Shown here: positions 56,420 through 64,000 of the stretch, in pieces
How the letters are laid out: each line of letters opens with the position of its first letter
Numbering within the stretch: position 1 is the first letter of the stretch
Assembly: GCF_026020075.1 (NCBI RefSeq)
Contig: NZ_CP102772.1
Span: 3,012,501 to 3,076,500, forward strand
From: Bosea sp. NBC_00550
Lineage (GTDB): Bacteria > Pseudomonadota > Alphaproteobacteria > Rhizobiales > Beijerinckiaceae
DNA length: 64,000 nucleotides
Reading direction: 5' to 3'
The notes under the pieces: generated by a model
The model's database searches: none
Told to the model about the DNA's origin: nothing
What the model saw: only the letters and a program-made list of their open reading frames with translations
Position numbers and translations under genes: made by a program

Positions 56420-57381
56420 TGTTTAGTCCCGGCATTTGGTGGATTGGATCGAGGGTGAATCGTTTCCGGCTCTGAAGTCCAGCGCTTGCAGGTGAACTCG
56501 TAGGGCGTGAGGCCTTTGAGGGTCTTCAGGCGCCGGCCGAAATTGTAAGCTGAGACGAAGTCCTGGAGGTGACGATCGAGCTGGTCGTGGCTGTCGTAGT
56601 GATAGCGTTTGACGGTCGCGTCTTTGATCGTCCGGTTCATTCGCTCGACCTGCCCATTGGTCCAGGGATGGTTGATCTTGGTGAAGCGGTGCTCGATGCC
56701 ATTCTCGCGGCAGCGCATCGCGAACATGTGGGTGATGTAACGGGCCGTGGGACCGTTGGCGTAGCGCGGCGGGAAGCGGAATTGGATGCCGTTGTCGGTC
56801 AGGATCGTATGGACCCTGTAGGGAACGGCTGCGATCAGGGCGACGAGGAAAGCTGAGGCCGTCACCCGGTTGGCGCTCTCCACCGGTTGCACGAAGGCGA
56901 ATTTGCTCGTCCGATCGATCGCGACAAACAGATAGAGCTTTCCTTCGGCGGTCTGGACCTCGGCGATGTCGATGTGGAAGAAGCCGATCGGATAGGACTT
57001 GAACCGCTTCTTCGGCTCCTTGTCGCCCTCGATCTCCGGTAGCCGGCTGATGCCGTGCCGTTGCAGGCAGCGATGCAACGACGAACGGGTCAGATGCGGG
57101 ATCGTGGCCTGAAGCGCGTAGAGGCAGTCATCCAAAGGCAGCAGGGTATGTCGTCGAAAGGCGACGATGATCGCCTCTTCCTCGGCTGACAGAACCGTCG
57201 AAGCCGGCTGCTGCGGGCCCGTCGGCAGATCAGCCACCGAGGCCCGCTTCTTCCACTTCGCGACGGTCTTCTGGTTGAGGCCGTAGCGCTTTGCCAGAGC
57301 CCTCAGGCTCGCTTGACTATGCTGTATCGCTCGACGGATCGCCTCCGTCGTTGTGGCGCTCCCGTGCAGAACCTGGCCCAT
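56230..57381 (-). CDS. IS481 transposase, frameshifted near the end and read through into host DNA
   Basis: 383 aa as read. N-terminal HTH (SLRALAKRYGLNQKTVAKWKKR) and DDE integrase core: GFFHIDIAEVQTAEGKLYLFVAID (first Asp), LTDNGIQFRF (second Asp) and NHPWTNGQVERMNRTIK (Glu). The family normally ends FTLDPIHQMPGLN; here those codons are present but one frame off, because GAAACG has one extra A near 56463. As a result translation continues out of the IS into the decarboxylase remnant. AAGGAGG precedes the ATG at 57381. The catalytic core is complete, so activity is possible. Confidence 0.85.
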   Translation of the reverse strand: MGQVLHGSATTTEAIRRAIQHSQASLRALAKRYGLNQKTVAKWKKRASVADLPTGPQQPASTVLSAEEEAIIVAFRRHTLLPLDDCLYALQATIPHLTRSSLHRCLQRHGISRLPEIEGDKEPKKRFKSYPIGFFHIDIAEVQTAEGKLYLFVAIDRTSKFAFVQPVESANRVTASAFLVALIAAVPYRVHTILTDNGIQFRFPPRYANGPTARYITHMFAMRCRENGIEHRFTKINHPWTNGQVERMNRTIKDATVKRYHYDSHDQLDRHLQDFVSAYNFGRRLKTLKGLTPYEFTCKRWTSEPETIHPRSNPPNAGTKHLKISLPWVGEELRRTTEIMGRDYWPSGLEKNREVISRMIEWSFADGLIPTRPAPEELFLSIA

Positions 57382-57437
57382 AGTGCCTCCTTCCATCCGA
57401 TGGAAAAGATCGCACCATCAAAACCTGGGATCAAACA
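56420..57437 (-). mobile_element. IS481-family insertion sequence
   Basis: A 1018-bp element with imperfect terminal inverted repeats: left TGTTTAGTCCCGGCATTTGG, right (complement) TGTTTGATCCCAGGTTTTGA, both starting with the TGT typical of this family. AGG/CCT beyond the ends could extend the repeat by 3 bp. No clear target duplication, consistent with rearrangement after insertion. Contains one transposase gene. Confidence 0.82.
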
Positions 57438-57448
57438 CCTAGATACGA

Positions 57449-57694
57449 ATGGAAATCGTAATGTTCGAACTTTCAAAGCAGCGCTTAACGGCCGACAACC
57501 AATTTTCGAAGATCCAAACCCGCTCGCTCTCTCACGCAAGGATTGTTTCCGAAACGGAGAAGCTGATCCAGCATCGCGAGGACAACATGCTCAAACTGCG
57601 CGGGCTTCGTCTGGCGAAAGAAGCCAATGTTAAACAGGCTGGCCTAGCAGCACAGATCAAAACGAAGTCGCGGCGCCGTCCGGGCTTCAAATAG
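57449..57694 (+). CDS. Small basic/helical protein, function unknown
   Basis: 81 aa (or 77 from the ATG at 57461). Highly helical, with the tail KLRGLRLAKEANVKQA, a pattern I associate with short proteins found in several rhizobial genomes. AT-richer than the window average. Not recognised further. Confidence 0.5.
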   Translation: MEIVMFELSKQRLTADNQFSKIQTRSLSHARIVSETEKLIQHREDNMLKLRGLRLAKEANVKQAGLAAQIKTKSRRRPGFK

Positions 57695-57772
57695 CCCAGG
57701 AGCCGAACTCTTTCAGTCTTGGCAGTATGTGGCAGCCCATTCAGCTTCCGTTAGGATTGGGCTCAATGGCCT

Positions 57773-57973
57773 TCATGCCGCGAAGTCTTCCGCAGCAAAG
57801 CGTCGGATCACGATAAACAGGTCATTCTGTCGCGCGGCGCCGGAAGCAATTAGCTCGGCCTCCTTGCACTTCGCATCTTCCGATCGGGCCTCAATGAGAT
57901 GCTGTCGCGCGGCGCCGGCATCCCTGACACTCTCCAGCTTGGCGACGCGCTGCCTGATACCTGCTGTGCTCAT
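57773..57973 (-). CDS. Small protein of the integrated element, function unknown
   Basis: 66 aa from an ATG at 57973 with GAGG nearby. A short helical start (IRQRVAKLESVRDAGAARQH), a charged middle and the ending NDLFIVIRRFAAEDFAA, a style common in small island or phage proteins. An overlapping frame on the same strand (57891-58148, including DEFVMFVTIYEEP) may be the end of a second small gene just upstream. Confidence 0.45.
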   Translation of the reverse strand: MSTAGIRQRVAKLESVRDAGAARQHLIEARSEDAKCKEAELIASGAARQNDLFIVIRRFAAEDFAA

Positions 57974-58351
57974 TGCGGGGCTCCTCATAGATCGTCACGA
58001 ACATCACGAACTCGTCACGCTCGGCAGCCGTGCCGGCTCGGATCATGGCCGTTCGCTGGGCTTGCACGTCCTCATGGCTGCGGCCGAATATGATGCTTCC
58101 AGGGGCGCGGCATCGCGAGAGCCATTGTGTACCACCCGTGTGTACCACTCGGGCGGCTGCAAGCCACTGATTTTTCAGAACTCTTTTTGGATCAAACCCT
58201 TAGCGGGATGATGGCGGACAGGGAGTCCGTGTAATTGAACTGCCATGACGTGCTTCAAGGTGAACGCAGTAGGGGAGTCTCACGAACATAACCGGAAAAT
58301 TGTTGCCGGTCTGTGCCTTTCTGTGTCATGAAATGACAGTCGCCTGGTGGG
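57974..58351. other. Region before the integrase; no confident gene
   Basis: About 380 bases, lower in GC than the chromosome part. It may hold the end of one small gene on the minus strand and the integrase promoter. The element's attachment site would be expected here, but I see neither an intact tRNA nor a convincing tRNA end, and the right-hand attachment site lies outside the window. Confidence 0.4.
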
Positions 58352-59605
58352 GTGAAAGGTGGGGTAGCGGTGGGGCGCCAAGTCAACAAACTCACAGCAC
58401 GAGGCGTCGCCACATTGACGGCGCCGGGGCGGCACAGCGATGGCGGCGGCCTTTATCTGTGGGTCGATGCCAGCGGCGCGAAGCGCTGGCTTTTCTTGTT
58501 CCGGTGGGGAACTGTCCGAAAGGAGATGGGTCTCGGCGGGCTCGATGCCGTTACGCTGGCGGAGGCTCGGGCGAAGGCATCCGCCGCCCGGAAACTCCTC
58601 GATGCAGGCAGCGATCCAATCCAAGCTCGAAAAGATGCCATCGCAGCGGCAGAGGCTGGCCCAAATGCGACGCCTACTTTTGGCGAGTTCGCCGAGACAC
58701 TGATCGAAGACATCAAATCCGGTTTTCGGAACGCGAAGCATCAGGCGCAATGGTCGTCATCGCTTAAGACGCATGCCGGTTCGCTCTGGCCTCTCCGAAT
58801 AGACGAAGTTGGGACCGAGCATGTGCTCGATGTGCTCAAGCCGATCTGGAGGACCAAGGCGGAAACAGCATCGCGCGTGCGCGGTCGCATCGAACGCATC
58901 CTCGATGCCGCCAAGGCCAAGGGCAAACGTATCGGGGAGAACCCAGCGCGATGGCGCGGCCACCTCGACAAGTTGCTTCCGCAGAGGTCGAGGCTCGCGC
59001 GCGGCCATCACGCCGCCATGGCTTACGATGATGTGCCCGCCTTCGTCCAAAGCCTCCGCGAGCGTGAAGCCACTGCGGCGCGCGCCCTTGAGTTTCTGAT
59101 CCTGACCGCCTCGCGCACTGGAGAGATCCGGGGTGCGAAATGGAACGAATTCGACTTCGAGCGCGGCGTCTGGACCGTTGCTGCCGATAGGATGAAAGCC
59201 GGGCGGGTTCACCGCGTTCCGCTAGCCGAACGCCCGCTCGATATCGCGCGGTCTCTTCAACAGAGCAACACCAGCGAGTTTGTATTTGCCGGCTCTCGCA
59301 AAGACCGGCCGCTATCATCTCACGCCATTCTGATGCTGATGCGCCGCATGCAGATGGAGCAATATACGCCGCACGGCTTTCGATCGAGTTTTCGAGACTG
59401 GTGCGGCGAGCAAACCGCATTTCCGCGCGAGATTGCCGAGGCCGCACTTGCGCACGTCGTCGGCGATGAGACTGAGCGAGCCTATCGCCGTCGCGACGCG
59501 CTGGAGAAGCGCCGCAAGCTCATGGACGCCTGGGCGCGTTTCGTCGATACGCCCAAGTCAAAGGGAACCAACATCACTCCTATCGGCGCCAAACGCGCCG
59601 GGTAG
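58352..59605 (+). CDS. Tyrosine site-specific integrase, P4 type
   Basis: 417 aa. An N-terminal arm-binding domain (DGGGLYLWVDASGAKRWLFLFRW, VTLAEARAKASAARKLLDAG), a central core-binding SAM-like domain and a C-terminal catalytic domain with Arg255 (TASRTGEIRG), His341 and Arg344 (HGFRSSFRDW), His368 (LAHVVGD) and Tyr378 (ERAYRR). All catalytic residues are intact. It would integrate and excise the element that fills the rest of the window. Start is GTG (58352 or 58370). It marks the left end of the element. Confidence 0.94.
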   Translation: MKGGVAVGRQVNKLTARGVATLTAPGRHSDGGGLYLWVDASGAKRWLFLFRWGTVRKEMGLGGLDAVTLAEARAKASAARKLLDAGSDPIQARKDAIAAAEAGPNATPTFGEFAETLIEDIKSGFRNAKHQAQWSSSLKTHAGSLWPLRIDEVGTEHVLDVLKPIWRTKAETASRVRGRIERILDAAKAKGKRIGENPARWRGHLDKLLPQRSRLARGHHAAMAYDDVPAFVQSLREREATAARALEFLILTASRTGEIRGAKWNEFDFERGVWTVAADRMKAGRVHRVPLAERPLDIARSLQQSNTSEFVFAGSRKDRPLSSHAILMLMRRMQMEQYTPHGFRSSFRDWCGEQTAFPREIAEAALAHVVGDETERAYRRRDALEKRRKLMDAWARFVDTPKSKGTNITPIGAKRAG

Positions 59606-59628
59606 TTAACGAGACAGAGGCGGATAGC

Positions 59629-60592
59629 ATGGCCAGGCGACGAGTGGGGAAGCACCGCCCCGCCGCCCCTATGATCCCAACGGTGCGTCGAGGGGTGCGG
59701 CGAGTGAGTATTACGAAGGGCATTCCGGAAGGCGAAAGAATCAGCCTCCAGAAAGCGGTGACCTGGGCCTTCTATGGCTGGAGCTTGGCGGGTGATCTAT
59801 CCCGAAAAGAAATAGAAGAATTGGATCGACTCGCCGACTATCCGGCTCCCGGCTCAATCTACCACTCATTGCCGGAACTTCGTCAGGACAGCAAAAAAGG
59901 ATTTCTGGCTGAAGTTCGAACATCTTTTCAATGAAGCATGCGCCGAACGTCTTCTGCCGCTGACCGGCAGAAAGACTGGCGAGACACTGTCCATCTCGAT
60001 ACCGCATAAGTATTTCGACAGGCAACCCGGCGAGAAACGTGGTCTGGATGTCTGGGGCGATAAATCGGCCATCATGAGCATGCCTTCCAATTCTTCCTTA
60101 GACCTGATTTTGAGAAAGCGTCACGATGGCGACGTCTCATGGGAAGACGTTTGGGTTGATATCGCTAAGTTCACTGCTTGGTTTGACAAGGCTAAAGCCC
60201 TGCTCCTAGGGCTGCCGCCGACGCCCCTAGATGCCGAAGGCGATCTAGCGGGCAATGTTCCGAGCCAGGACAGTGCCCCTACGGTTTCCGAAATTGGCCT
60301 CACACGGAAGGACATCAACGAGGTTCGCCAGATTCGCCGCGTCCTCACGATTCACGACCGCTTCGGCGCGCCTCTCAAGGGAAAGCAGCTTGTTGTGGCG
60401 ATAGCCCTCCGAGATTGTTTCGGATCTGACGCGGGCCGCGGCAAAAATATAGCAACGCGCGTTGAAGCCGTCCGGGAGTGGCACGAGCGCGTTGAGAAGG
60501 CGCAGGACGAGCAACTGCCGGCGTTGCCTACCCAAACAAAGGATATTTCCCGACTGATCCACCATGTGGACAAAAAATTATTCACGAGCTAA
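59629..60592 (+). pseudogene. Unknown gene of the element, split by a frameshift at a run of six A
   Basis: The first frame (59629 to 59934) codes 101 residues. The second, which opens at the same place and runs to 60592, codes DFWLKFEHLFNEACAERLL directly after the A6 run at 59893-59898, then a 172-residue part from 60074. Read as one, it is about 320 aa with LQKAVTWAFYGWSLAGDLSRKEI and a C-terminal helical part. I do not recognise a domain. Either the gene is broken, or polymerase slippage or a sequence error accounts for the shift. Confidence 0.65.
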
Positions 60593-60631
60593 CCCATTGA
60601 TATCATTTCTTTCCGTCGCGCAAAATCGCTG

Positions 60632-60686
60632 GCGCATTTCTGCGCCGTTCCGCGCATTTCTGCGCTGTTGCGGCGCATTTTTGCGC
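60632..60686. repeat. Three iteron-like palindromic repeats
   Basis: GCGCATTTCTGCGC at 60632-60645 and 60652-60665 and GCGCATTTTTGCGC at 60673-60686, start-to-start spacing 20 and 21 bp, so all on one face of the helix. Each is itself an inverted repeat (GCGCA/TGCGC). A degenerate fourth copy (GCGCAAAAT) lies near 60618. They precede the excisionase-like gene and look like a regulator or replication-initiator binding array. Confidence 0.82.
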
Positions 60687-60737
60687 CTTCAACCTCCATC
60701 CACGCCACGACGCGCAACGGCATGAAGCCGGCGCCGG

Positions 60738-60950
60738 ATGGCGGGATTGGAGACCCCCAACGTGGAACCCGTCGCCCTCACTCTCGATGACGTAGCGCTT
60801 CAGGCTCGCATGAGCCGGCGCAAGGTCTATCGGCTGCTGAAGACCGGCGAGCTTAAGGCTCGCAAGAACGGCCGACAGACGCTGATCCTGGCCGAAGACT
60901 TCAAGGCCTGGCTTGCCTCGCTCCCCTCCGCCGATCTGGAGGTCGCCTGA
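60738..60950 (+). CDS. Helix-turn-helix protein, excisionase/MerR-like
   Basis: 70 aa with one winged-HTH domain: LTLDDVALQARMSRRKVYRLLKTGELKARKNGRQTLILAEDFKAWL carries the recognition helix and the 'wing' turn. This is the family of DNA-binding excisionases and small phage regulators. It may bind the repeats just upstream and direct excision or control the operon. Followed by three overlapping genes. Confidence 0.85.
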   Translation: MAGLETPNVEPVALTLDDVALQARMSRRKVYRLLKTGELKARKNGRQTLILAEDFKAWLASLPSADLEVA

Positions 60951-60953
60951 GCC

Positions 60954-61148
60954 ATGCTGAAGACGAAAAACCCCACGGCGCCGTTTACGGCGACCGCAGG
61001 GTCGGAACTGCTTCGCTGGGGAGCTAGCAATTTCGACCTTAACACACAGCGACTTGCTCTCAACAGCATTCTGCGCCGCGTCGCTGTCTCCGAGCCTCTC
61101 GCGCTCGTCATCGCCACTCATGCCGGCCTCCTTCGGGGGGCCCGCTGA
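60954..61148 (+). CDS. Small protein of the element, function unknown
   Basis: 64 aa starting 3 bp after the HTH gene. The second half (NTQRLALNSILRRVAVSEPLALVIATHAGL) is helical. No domain recognised. Its stop overlaps the next start (TGATG), so it belongs to the HTH-to-DUF3987 operon. Confidence 0.6.
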   Translation: MLKTKNPTAPFTATAGSELLRWGASNFDLNTQRLALNSILRRVAVSEPLALVIATHAGLLRGAR

Positions 61149-61384
61149 TGGCTGGTCTCCCTCCCGACAGCGCCGCCGCCTCGGCAATCGACATCGAGCC
61201 CGCCCTTTTCGAGCAACTCGGCTTCGTGAGCATCTATGCCGGCATCGCACAATCGCACATGGAAACCCGCGATTTCGCGGGCCTTGCGTATTCGGTGCGT
61301 CAGCTCGTCGCCCGCACCCGCTTTGTGGCGGGCGTCCTGAACGATCTCGGCAAGAGCGCCGATTCCAAATCGGAGACGCGCTGA
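61148..61384 (+). CDS. Small protein of the element, function unknown
   Basis: 78 aa. Helical middle (ALFEQLGFVSIYAGIAQSHMETRDFAGLAYSVRQLVARTRF) with hydrophobic periodicity, likely a small helical dimer. One-base overlap with the gene before and after. No domain recognised. Confidence 0.6.
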   Translation: MAGLPPDSAAASAIDIEPALFEQLGFVSIYAGIAQSHMETRDFAGLAYSVRQLVARTRFVAGVLNDLGKSADSKSETR

Positions 61385-62969
61385 TGGCCTTTGACAAGAT
61401 TGATCTCTCCGACCTCGACATCAAGCCGGCGCCTTTCGCGCCGGCCCTCCTCCTCAGCCAGACCAGCGATGCCCGACGCCAGGATTCTGACCGGGCCGAC
61501 GGCGAATGGCCACGTCCCGAGCCGATCGTCACGGCGCTCCCTCCGGTTGCAGGCTTCGCCGCCGATCTGCTCCCGAACCGGCTGCGCGGTTACGTTTTCG
61601 ATGTTGCGGAACGCCAGCAAAGCCCGCGCGATTTCGTGGCCGTCGCGCTTCTCTGCGGCATCGCTGCCGTTGTCGGAAACCAGGTTCGCGTCAGTCCCAA
61701 GCAGCATGACGACTGGACCGTCGTGCCCAACCTCTGGGGTGTCGAGATCGGCCCGCCCTCGGCGATGAAATCTCCGGCGATGCGGGCGGCGCTGGCGCCG
61801 ATTTACAAGCTCGAGGACGAAATGCGGGATCTTTGGGAGCAGCGTTGCGCCGCGATTGCCGAGGACGAGGCGCTTGCCGAACTCAGCGCCAAGGCAGCGA
61901 AGAGCAAGGCGGCCAAGGCGATGAAGGCCGGCGATCGAGAGGACGCCCGCAGGCTCCTGAAGGAATCGCAGGATGACGGTGAGGAGCCGCCACCTTGCCC
62001 CCGCCTCATCGTCAACGACGCGACAGTTGAGAAGCTCGGCGAGCTGCTCAACGAAAACCCCAACGGGCTCCTGCTCATCCGCGACGAGTTGCCCGGCTTC
62101 CTGGCCCGGATGGAGGACGAGGACTGCCAGGGCGAACGTGCCTTCTATCTGGAGGCGTATAACGGCGATGGCTCGTTCACCTTCGACCGGATTGGGCGGG
62201 GGGCACCAAACACATCCCGTCCTGCACGCTCTCCATCATCGGCGGCGTCCAGCCCTCCCGCATCATCCCGTTGGTCAGAGGCGCGGTCTCGGGCTCCAGC
62301 AATGACGGCCTGCTCCAGCGCCTCCAGATGACTGTCTGGCCCGATCCCAGCGCGTCGTGGAAATGGGTGGACCGATCGCCGGATGCCTCGGCCCGGATCG
62401 CCGTGGATCGGATCTTCCGCGACATGCGGGACATGCCGGCGACGCCTGACGGGGAGCCCCGCATCATGCGGTTCGAACCGGCGGCGCAGGATGCTTTCCG
62501 CGAGTGGATGGAAGGCATTCAGATTGAGGCCCGCTCCGGCGCCCTGCCCTCGGCGCTGGAGAGCCATCTCCTCAAGATGCCGAAGACGGTCGCCAGCCTT
62601 GCGCTCATCTTCGACCTGATCGAGGGCGACGGCGACGACCTGATCGGCGTAGATTCCCTCCTGCGGGCTCTCGGCTGGGCAGACTATCTGCGCACCCATG
62701 CGAACCGCCTCTATGCCTCTGGCCAGACAATGGCGGAGGAAGGCGCTCGTCTGATCGTCGAGCGGCGCGGGCTGCTTCCGAAAACCTTTACCGTCCGAGA
62801 CGTGCACAAGAAGGACTGGACCGGCCTGACCGACAAAGATGCGGTCCAATCGGCCATCGAAGTGCTGCTGGGAACCTGCCACTGCCGCGAGGCCCGTCGG
62901 GGTCATGTCGGGGCGGGCAGGCCAACGGTCGCCTACGAGTGGAACCCCAACATCCTGGTGGAGGGCTGA
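61384..62969 (+). pseudogene. DUF3987/YfjI-type primase-helicase-like gene with a -1 frameshift at a run of six G
   Basis: Frame 1 from 61384 codes about 275 good residues (SPRDFVAVALLCGIAAVVGNQVRV, NLWGVEIGPPSAMKSPAMRAALAP with a Walker-like GPPSAMKS, LLLIRDELPGFLARM). At 62199-62204, GGGGGG precedes a change of frame. The correct continuation, GTKHIPSCTLSIIGGVQPSRI, is one base back and joins to QRLQMTVWPDP and the C-terminal helical domain ending at 62969. Together about 528 aa, as expected for DUF3987 proteins of phages and islands, probably involved in element replication. A slippage-expressed intact protein is possible. Confidence 0.8.
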
Positions 62970-62971
62970 CG

Positions 62972-63237
62972 ATGGGCAAGTGGCTGGAGCGCCGTCGTGA
63001 GCATGAAAAAAAGCGGCGGATGGCCGGAAGTGAAACCCCCAAAACCCACAAAATACCCGAGCCACCTATTTTGGGGGTTTTGTCGGTTCGCTCCGGGCGG
63101 GAATCCGTGAATTTTTCACCTCGCTCGACGACGACGCGATGGCGGCATTCGAGGAGCGCGCCGTGGACTGCCCCGCTCAGAAGCCGAGCGGCTGGCGCGT
63201 CTCCAGCCCCCCACGAGACACTGAGGCCGGCCCATGA
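62972..63237 (+). pseudogene. Small unknown gene with a frameshift
   Basis: Starts at an ATG 3 bp after the DUF3987 stop with KWLERRREHEKKRRMAGSETPKT. After the TTTTGGGGGTTTTG stretch (63070-63083) the natural frame is one base back, giving REFFTSLDDDAMAAFEERAV, an acidic helical end typical of small phage-island proteins, with a stop at 63235-63237. In the annotated frame the sequence becomes Arg/Ser-rich and unlike a real protein. Function unknown. Confidence 0.6.
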
Positions 63238-63294
63238 GCCGGAGCGCCGCACCAACCGCGCCCGGCCGGATGCCGGGTCAACCGAGAGAGCGGA
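63238..63294. other. Junction between the small gene and the nuclease remnant
   Basis: Open in several frames but with no credible protein. The homology to a nuclease begins near the end of this stretch. Confidence 0.4.
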
Positions 63295-63618
63295 ACCGCG
63301 CCATGGCTGAGCCAAGTCTGCCGATCGGACGCAGGGAAGGCGACGCCATGTGGGCGGGATTCTCGAGACGCGCTTGCCGGGCTAATTCGCCACGGCGTAG
63401 ATGCGCGGTGCTACGGGCGAGAGGTGGCCACCTGCACGAATGCAGCCGAGCTCGACGTTGGAAGCGAAATGATGAGCCAAAGCTGGGCAGTCCCATACTG
63501 GCGCTATGGCGGAGCCCGCTATTCCAAGGCGTATGTCGAAGTATTGTCAGCCCATGTCGGCATGCATGCCGGGACGTTCATCGAGCCCGAGCGCTGGCGT
63601 CGGGGCGAGCGTCGGTGA
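63295..63618 (+). pseudogene. 5'-truncated staphylococcal-nuclease (SNase)-like gene
   Basis: In a frame ending at 63618, without a usable start codon, the DNA codes APWLSQVCRSDAGKATPCGR, then DALAGLIRHGVDARCYGREV and HAGTFIEPERWRR. These match in order the middle and end of thermonuclease-fold proteins (compare APELxQxC..G..xxCG, RYGRxVAxC, GIWAGxFxxPxxWRR). The first strands and part of the active site are missing. A remnant from the element. Confidence 0.7.
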
Positions 63619-63632
63619 TGTCGGTGGTCGCG

Positions 63633-64000
63633 TCACCTCGCACGCGCCCAACGGCGGCGCCTAAACCGGATCAGCAGCGCCGCTAGGCTGATAAGCCCTG
63701 CCAGGCCCGTCCCAACTCCGATCAAAAACTGCCCGGAGTACGGATTCGGGTATGGGGGATGGCTGTACGGTGAACTCGCCGAAGAGACGCGTGCACGGGG
63801 CCGCCTGCTGATGAAATACGCGGTTACTCCACAGCCAATCGCAACACCGAGAAACACGGCAGCGACGATCAAGCTGGCGGTTACCAGCCCGAACCGAAGC
63901 GCGAGCACAGTGTGGCCCGCGTCAATCGCATATCCGAGCGCAAAAATGGTGATGAGTGCCGCGACAGCGAGCAGTCCATGGCTAAGGGCTACGCGCTTAA
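63633..64000 (-). CDS. Membrane protein, start beyond the right edge
   Basis: The frame ends at 63633 and stays open to the right edge (at least 122 codons), so the gene starts outside the window. Three hydrophobic segments (GLLAVAALITIFALGYAI, FGLVTASLIVAAVFLGVAIGCGVTAYF, FLIGVGTGLAGLISLAALLI), a Ser/Tyr/Pro-rich loop (SSPYSHPPYPNPYSG) and an Arg-rich tail. Not recognised. An internal GTG at 63908 is unlikely to be the start. Confidence 0.6.
   Translation of the reverse strand, partial: KRVALSHGLLAVAALITIFALGYAIDAGHTVLALRFGLVTASLIVAAVFLGVAIGCGVTAYFISRRPRARVSSASSPYSHPPYPNPYSGQFLIGVGTGLAGLISLAALLIRFRRRRWARAR

Noticed and set aside
57891..58148. An 85-codon gene on the minus strand before the 57773 gene
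   Set aside because: Part of it (DEFVMFVTIYEEP) looks protein-like, but its first third and last third do not and it overlaps a better candidate; left as a note only.
58200..58260. A tRNA-like end as attachment site of the integrase
   Set aside because: TGGCGGACAGGGAGTCCG looked like an acceptor/T-stem on the minus strand, but the T-loop sequence is absent.
60632..60686. CRISPR array
   Set aside because: Repeats are only 14 bp with 6-7 bp gaps and no cas genes; an operator or iteron array fits better.
58352..64000. An anti-phage defence system in the integrated element
   Set aside because: No nuclease-effector, toxin, reverse transcriptase, restriction or cyclase gene is recognisable; the one nuclease is a truncated remnant. 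The element continues beyond the window.

Overview
The window is high-GC DNA from an alphaproteobacterium of the Hyphomicrobiales (Rhizobiales), most like the Bosea/Methylobacterium/Bradyrhizobium part of the order. This placement rests on a BcsN-type cellulose operon, a CpdR gene next to tRNA-Val(GAC), a suhB/MmgR-type small RNA beside an inositol-monophosphatase-family gene, a ROSE-like leader before an Hsp20 gene, a DUF2934 protein and a DctABD locus with a sigma-54 promoter. The genus is an inference.

Layout. 1-11 kb is housekeeping: the 5' part of gltB (runs off the left edge), a threonine aldolase, a proline-repeat exported protein, hsp20 with a thermosensor leader, a lysophospholipase-like hydrolase overlapping hisN tail to tail, a small RNA, an N-formylglutamate amidohydrolase, cpdR and tRNA-Val. 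10.9-23.5 kb is a catabolic cluster: a LysR regulator diverges from a DHDPS-family lyase/aldolase, an authentic 3-hydroxyanthranilate 3,4-dioxygenase, a metallo-beta-lactamase-fold hydrolase, a five-part branched-chain-type ABC importer, a protein joining a partial RidA-like domain to an arylformamidase-like hydrolase, an L-aspartate dehydrogenase and a semialdehyde dehydrogenase. 23.5-28.2 kb is a tripartite MacAB-TolC-type exporter. 28.2-32.2 kb holds a PAP2 enzyme, a LysR/BASS transporter pair and small proteins.

32.7-41.5 kb is a cellulose operon bcsN-bcsA-bcsB-bcsZ-bcsK with overlapping genes. 41.5-46.2 kb is dctA facing away from dctBD, with a sigma-54 promoter and a perfect 20-bp palindrome between them. 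46.3-48.4 kb holds small genes. 48.4-56.1 kb is an ECF sigma/ChrR (singlet-oxygen type) locus: rpoE-chrR-DUF1295-methyltransferase on the minus strand and flavin oxidoreductase-DUF1365-cyclopropane-synthase on the plus strand. The two operons share a similar promoter motif. The ChrR homologue has lost the two cysteines of its N-terminal zinc site.

From about 56.2 kb the character changes. An IS481 element is fused to the tail of a dihydroxyphthalate-decarboxylase-like gene. Beyond it lies an integrated element: P4-type tyrosine integrase, iteron-like repeats, an excisionase-like HTH protein, a DUF3987/YfjI primase-helicase-like gene, a nuclease remnant and small unknown genes. Several are frameshifted, at least two of them at homopolymer runs, so this part is either decaying or contains sequence errors.

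Best candidates for something undescribed are the 3-hydroxyanthranilate-linked catabolic cluster with its RidA-hydrolase fusion, and the rewired RpoE-ChrR locus. The integrated element carries no recognisable defence system within the window.
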